Source: Desulfitobacterium sp.
GTDB lineage: Bacteria; Bacillota; Desulfitobacteriia; Desulfitobacteriales; Desulfitobacteriaceae
Direction of reading: 5' to 3'
Assembly: GCA_012799495.1 (NCBI GenBank)
Contig: JAAZLD010000367.1
Location: forward strand, 1-5,891
DNA length: 5,891 nt
Shown: positions 4,292 through 5,891 of the stretch, one piece after another
Layout of the letters: every line of letters begins with the position of its first letter
Position numbering within the stretch: the stretch's first letter is position 1
Notes under the pieces: generated by a model
What the model saw: the letters and a program-made list of their open reading frames with translations, nothing else
The model's database searches: none
Told to the model about the DNA's origin: nothing
Program-made: the position numbers and the translations under genes

Positions 4292-5891
4292 ATGAAAAAC
4301 TACCAAAAATATGGAAAGGCTTATTTTATGCCTCCGGTAGTAACTTATGATTGGGTTAAAAAGGACGCTATTGAAAAGTCACCTATTTGGTGTAGTGTAG
4401 ATTTACGAGATGGGAATCAGGCTCTAATCGATCCTATGAGTATAGAGGAAAAGCTAGAATTCTTCCAGATGCTTGTGGATGTTGGATTTAAGGAGATTGA
4501 AGTTGGTTTTCCTGCTGCTTCTGAGACAGAATATAACTTCATTAGAGCATTGATTGAAAAGGATATGATCCCTGATGATGTAACCATTCAGGTTTTGACC
4601 CAGGCCAGAGAACACATTATTAAGAAAACTTTTGAGGCTGTTGAAGGAGCACCTCATGCAGTGATCCATCTCTATAATTCAACTTCCGTGGCTCAGCGAG
4701 AACAAGTATTTGGGAAAAACAAGGAAGAAATCAAACAGATTGCTATTGAAGGAGCGGCCTTGCTGAAAAAGCTAGCTGATGAAACAGAAGGTAATTTTTC
4801 CTTCCAATATAGCCCAGAGAGCTTTCCAGGAACAGAAGTAGATTATGCTTTAGAAGTATGTAATGCAGTTCTAGATGTTTGGCAACCAACGACAGATAAA
4901 AAGGCTATCATCAACATTCCTACAACTGTTGAGATTGCTATGCCCCATGTCTTTGCCTGTCAGGTAGAATATATGAGTAAGAATATGAAATATCGGGATG
5001 CGGTGATCCTGAGTATTCATCCTCATAATGATCGAGGCTGTGGAGTTAGTGATGCGGAGTTAGGAGTCTTAGCAGGGGCTGATCGTGTTGAAGGGACCTT
5101 GTTCGGCAATGGGGAAAGAACAGGTAATGTAGATATTATTACTTTGGCTATGAATTTGTACTCTCATGGTGTGAATCCAGAATTAGACTTTAGCAATATG
5201 CCAGAAATCTGTCGTAAATATGAAAGACTTACTCGGATGAGAGTTTATGAAAGACAGCCTTATGCTGGAGAACTTGTCTTTACGGCCTTCTCCGGTTCTC
5301 ACCAGGATGCTATTGCTAAAGGAATGAAGTGGAGAGAGGAAAGAGAAGAAGAGAAATGGACTGTTCCTTATCTTCCCATTGATCCCAAAGATGTGGGTCG
5401 GGATTATGAGTCTGATATTATCCGCATCAATAGCCAATCAGGTAAAGGCGGAGTTAGCTATGTCCTAAAACAACAGTATAACCTTAGCCTGCCTGAAAAA
5501 ATGAAAGAAGAAGTAGGATACTTCATCAAAGATGTCTCAGATAAAGAGCATAAGGAATTGACCCCAGCTACTATTTTCCAAGTTTTTGAGGATGAATATG
5601 TGCATAATTATCCCGTATTCCAAATTAAAGAGCTTCATTTTGCCCAGATGGATGGGATCATGGCTAAGCTCACTATTGAATTCGGAGGAACTACCACAAT
5701 AATAACTGCCCATGGTAATGGTAGGTTAGATGCAGTTAATAATGCCATTAAAGACCATCTAGGTATTGACTATGAGTTAGAAGTATATGAAGAGCATGCC
5801 TTGGGTAGTGGATCTTCAGCGAAGGCAGCAGCTTATGTAGGTATAAGTTCTGATGGTAAGCTTTATTGGGGTGTAGGTTTTGATCCCGATA
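4292..5891 (+). CDS. leuA: 2-isopropylmalate synthase, long actinobacterial-like type (partial, C-terminus off window)
   Basis: LeuA condenses acetyl-CoA with 2-oxoisovalerate to 2-isopropylmalate, the first committed step of leucine synthesis, in the cytoplasm. 533 codons are present before the right edge; family members of this type run to roughly 550-650, so a short C-terminal piece is probably missing. The start is ATG 4292 with GGAGGGG at 4277-4283, 8 nt upstream. The HMGL-like TIM barrel begins with WCSVDLRDGNQALIDPM, including Arg39 and metal-ligand Asp40. It continues with GFKEIEVGFPAAS, the Q-YSPESF-GTEV segment, the metal-binding HxH (His243, His245 in HPHNDRG) and GNGERTGNVD (272-281). 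A linker containing NSQSGKGGV leads to the LeuA regulatory domain from about residue 425, with HGNGRLDA (474-481) and GSGSSAKAAAYV, where leucine feedback inhibition is exerted in homologues. The wording is closest to the Mycobacterium/Corynebacterium form rather than E. coli LeuA. Expression should depend on the T-box leader ending 86 nt upstream. Confidence 0.96.
   Translation, partial: MKNYQKYGKAYFMPPVVTYDWVKKDAIEKSPIWCSVDLRDGNQALIDPMSIEEKLEFFQMLVDVGFKEIEVGFPAASETEYNFIRALIEKDMIPDDVTIQVLTQAREHIIKKTFEAVEGAPHAVIHLYNSTSVAQREQVFGKNKEEIKQIAIEGAALLKKLADETEGNFSFQYSPESFPGTEVDYALEVCNAVLDVWQPTTDKKAIINIPTTVEIAMPHVFACQVEYMSKNMKYRDAVILSIHPHNDRGCGVSDAELGVLAGADRVEGTLFGNGERTGNVDIITLAMNLYSHGVNPELDFSNMPEICRKYERLTRMRVYERQPYAGELVFTAFSGSHQDAIAKGMKWREEREEEKWTVPYLPIDPKDVGRDYESDIIRINSQSGKGGVSYVLKQQYNLSLPEKMKEEVGYFIKDVSDKEHKELTPATIFQVFEDEYVHNYPVFQIKELHFAQMDGIMAKLTIEFGGTTTIITAHGNGRLDAVNNAIKDHLGIDYELEVYEEHALGSGSSAKAAAYVGISSDGKLYWGVGFDPD

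Noticed and set aside
4454..5437. Reverse-strand open frames at 4454-4669 and 5183-5437
   Set aside because: Both are antisense shadows of leuA, whose forward reading frame is conserved throughout.

Overview
The window looks like chromosomal DNA from a low-to-moderate GC Gram-positive bacterium. I infer the Bacillota (Clostridia or Peptococcaceae-like) from a lipoprotein-type substrate-binding protein with a lipobox, strong GGAGG-type ribosome binding sites, moderately AT-rich sequence and a tRNA-sensing T-box leader. Genus cannot be fixed from sequence reading alone. All five genes lie on the + strand.

Positions 1-3765 hold the distal part of an ABC importer operon of the nickel/dipeptide/oligopeptide (NikABCDE/DppABCDF) class. 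It contains the C-terminal half of a DppC/NikC-type permease, a complete SBP_bac_5 family lipoprotein (452-1996), and two different ATPases (2015-2962 and 2983-3765). The first permease (DppB/NikB type) is presumably off the left edge. The lipoprotein captures substrate outside the membrane, the permease pair forms the channel, and the two ATPases form the heterodimeric motor. Gaps between genes are 12-20 nt, so the four are very probably cotranscribed. The substrate (nickel, nickel chelate or peptide) cannot be decided from sequence. Both ATPase genes carry small local duplications at a boundary: a 22-nt tandem duplication across the start of the first, and degenerate copies of the coding end of the second.

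Positions 3766-4291 hold no substantial protein gene but are dense with regulatory signals. In order these are: repeat copies with a small hairpin, a likely extended -10 promoter, two overlapping inverted repeats that share one arm, and a complete T-box leader. The T-box has a Stem I with a probable CUC (Leu) specifier, a Stem II region, a Stem III hairpin, an antiterminator and a competing Rho-independent terminator.

Positions 4292-5891 hold the first 533 codons of a 2-isopropylmalate synthase (leuA) of the long actinobacterial-like type, cut by the right edge. The T-box explains its control: uncharged tRNA-Leu should stabilise the antiterminator and switch on the first committed step of leucine synthesis.

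I see no sign of a wholly new system. The least explained parts are the overlapping inverted repeats between the promoter and the T-box, and the two gene-boundary duplications.
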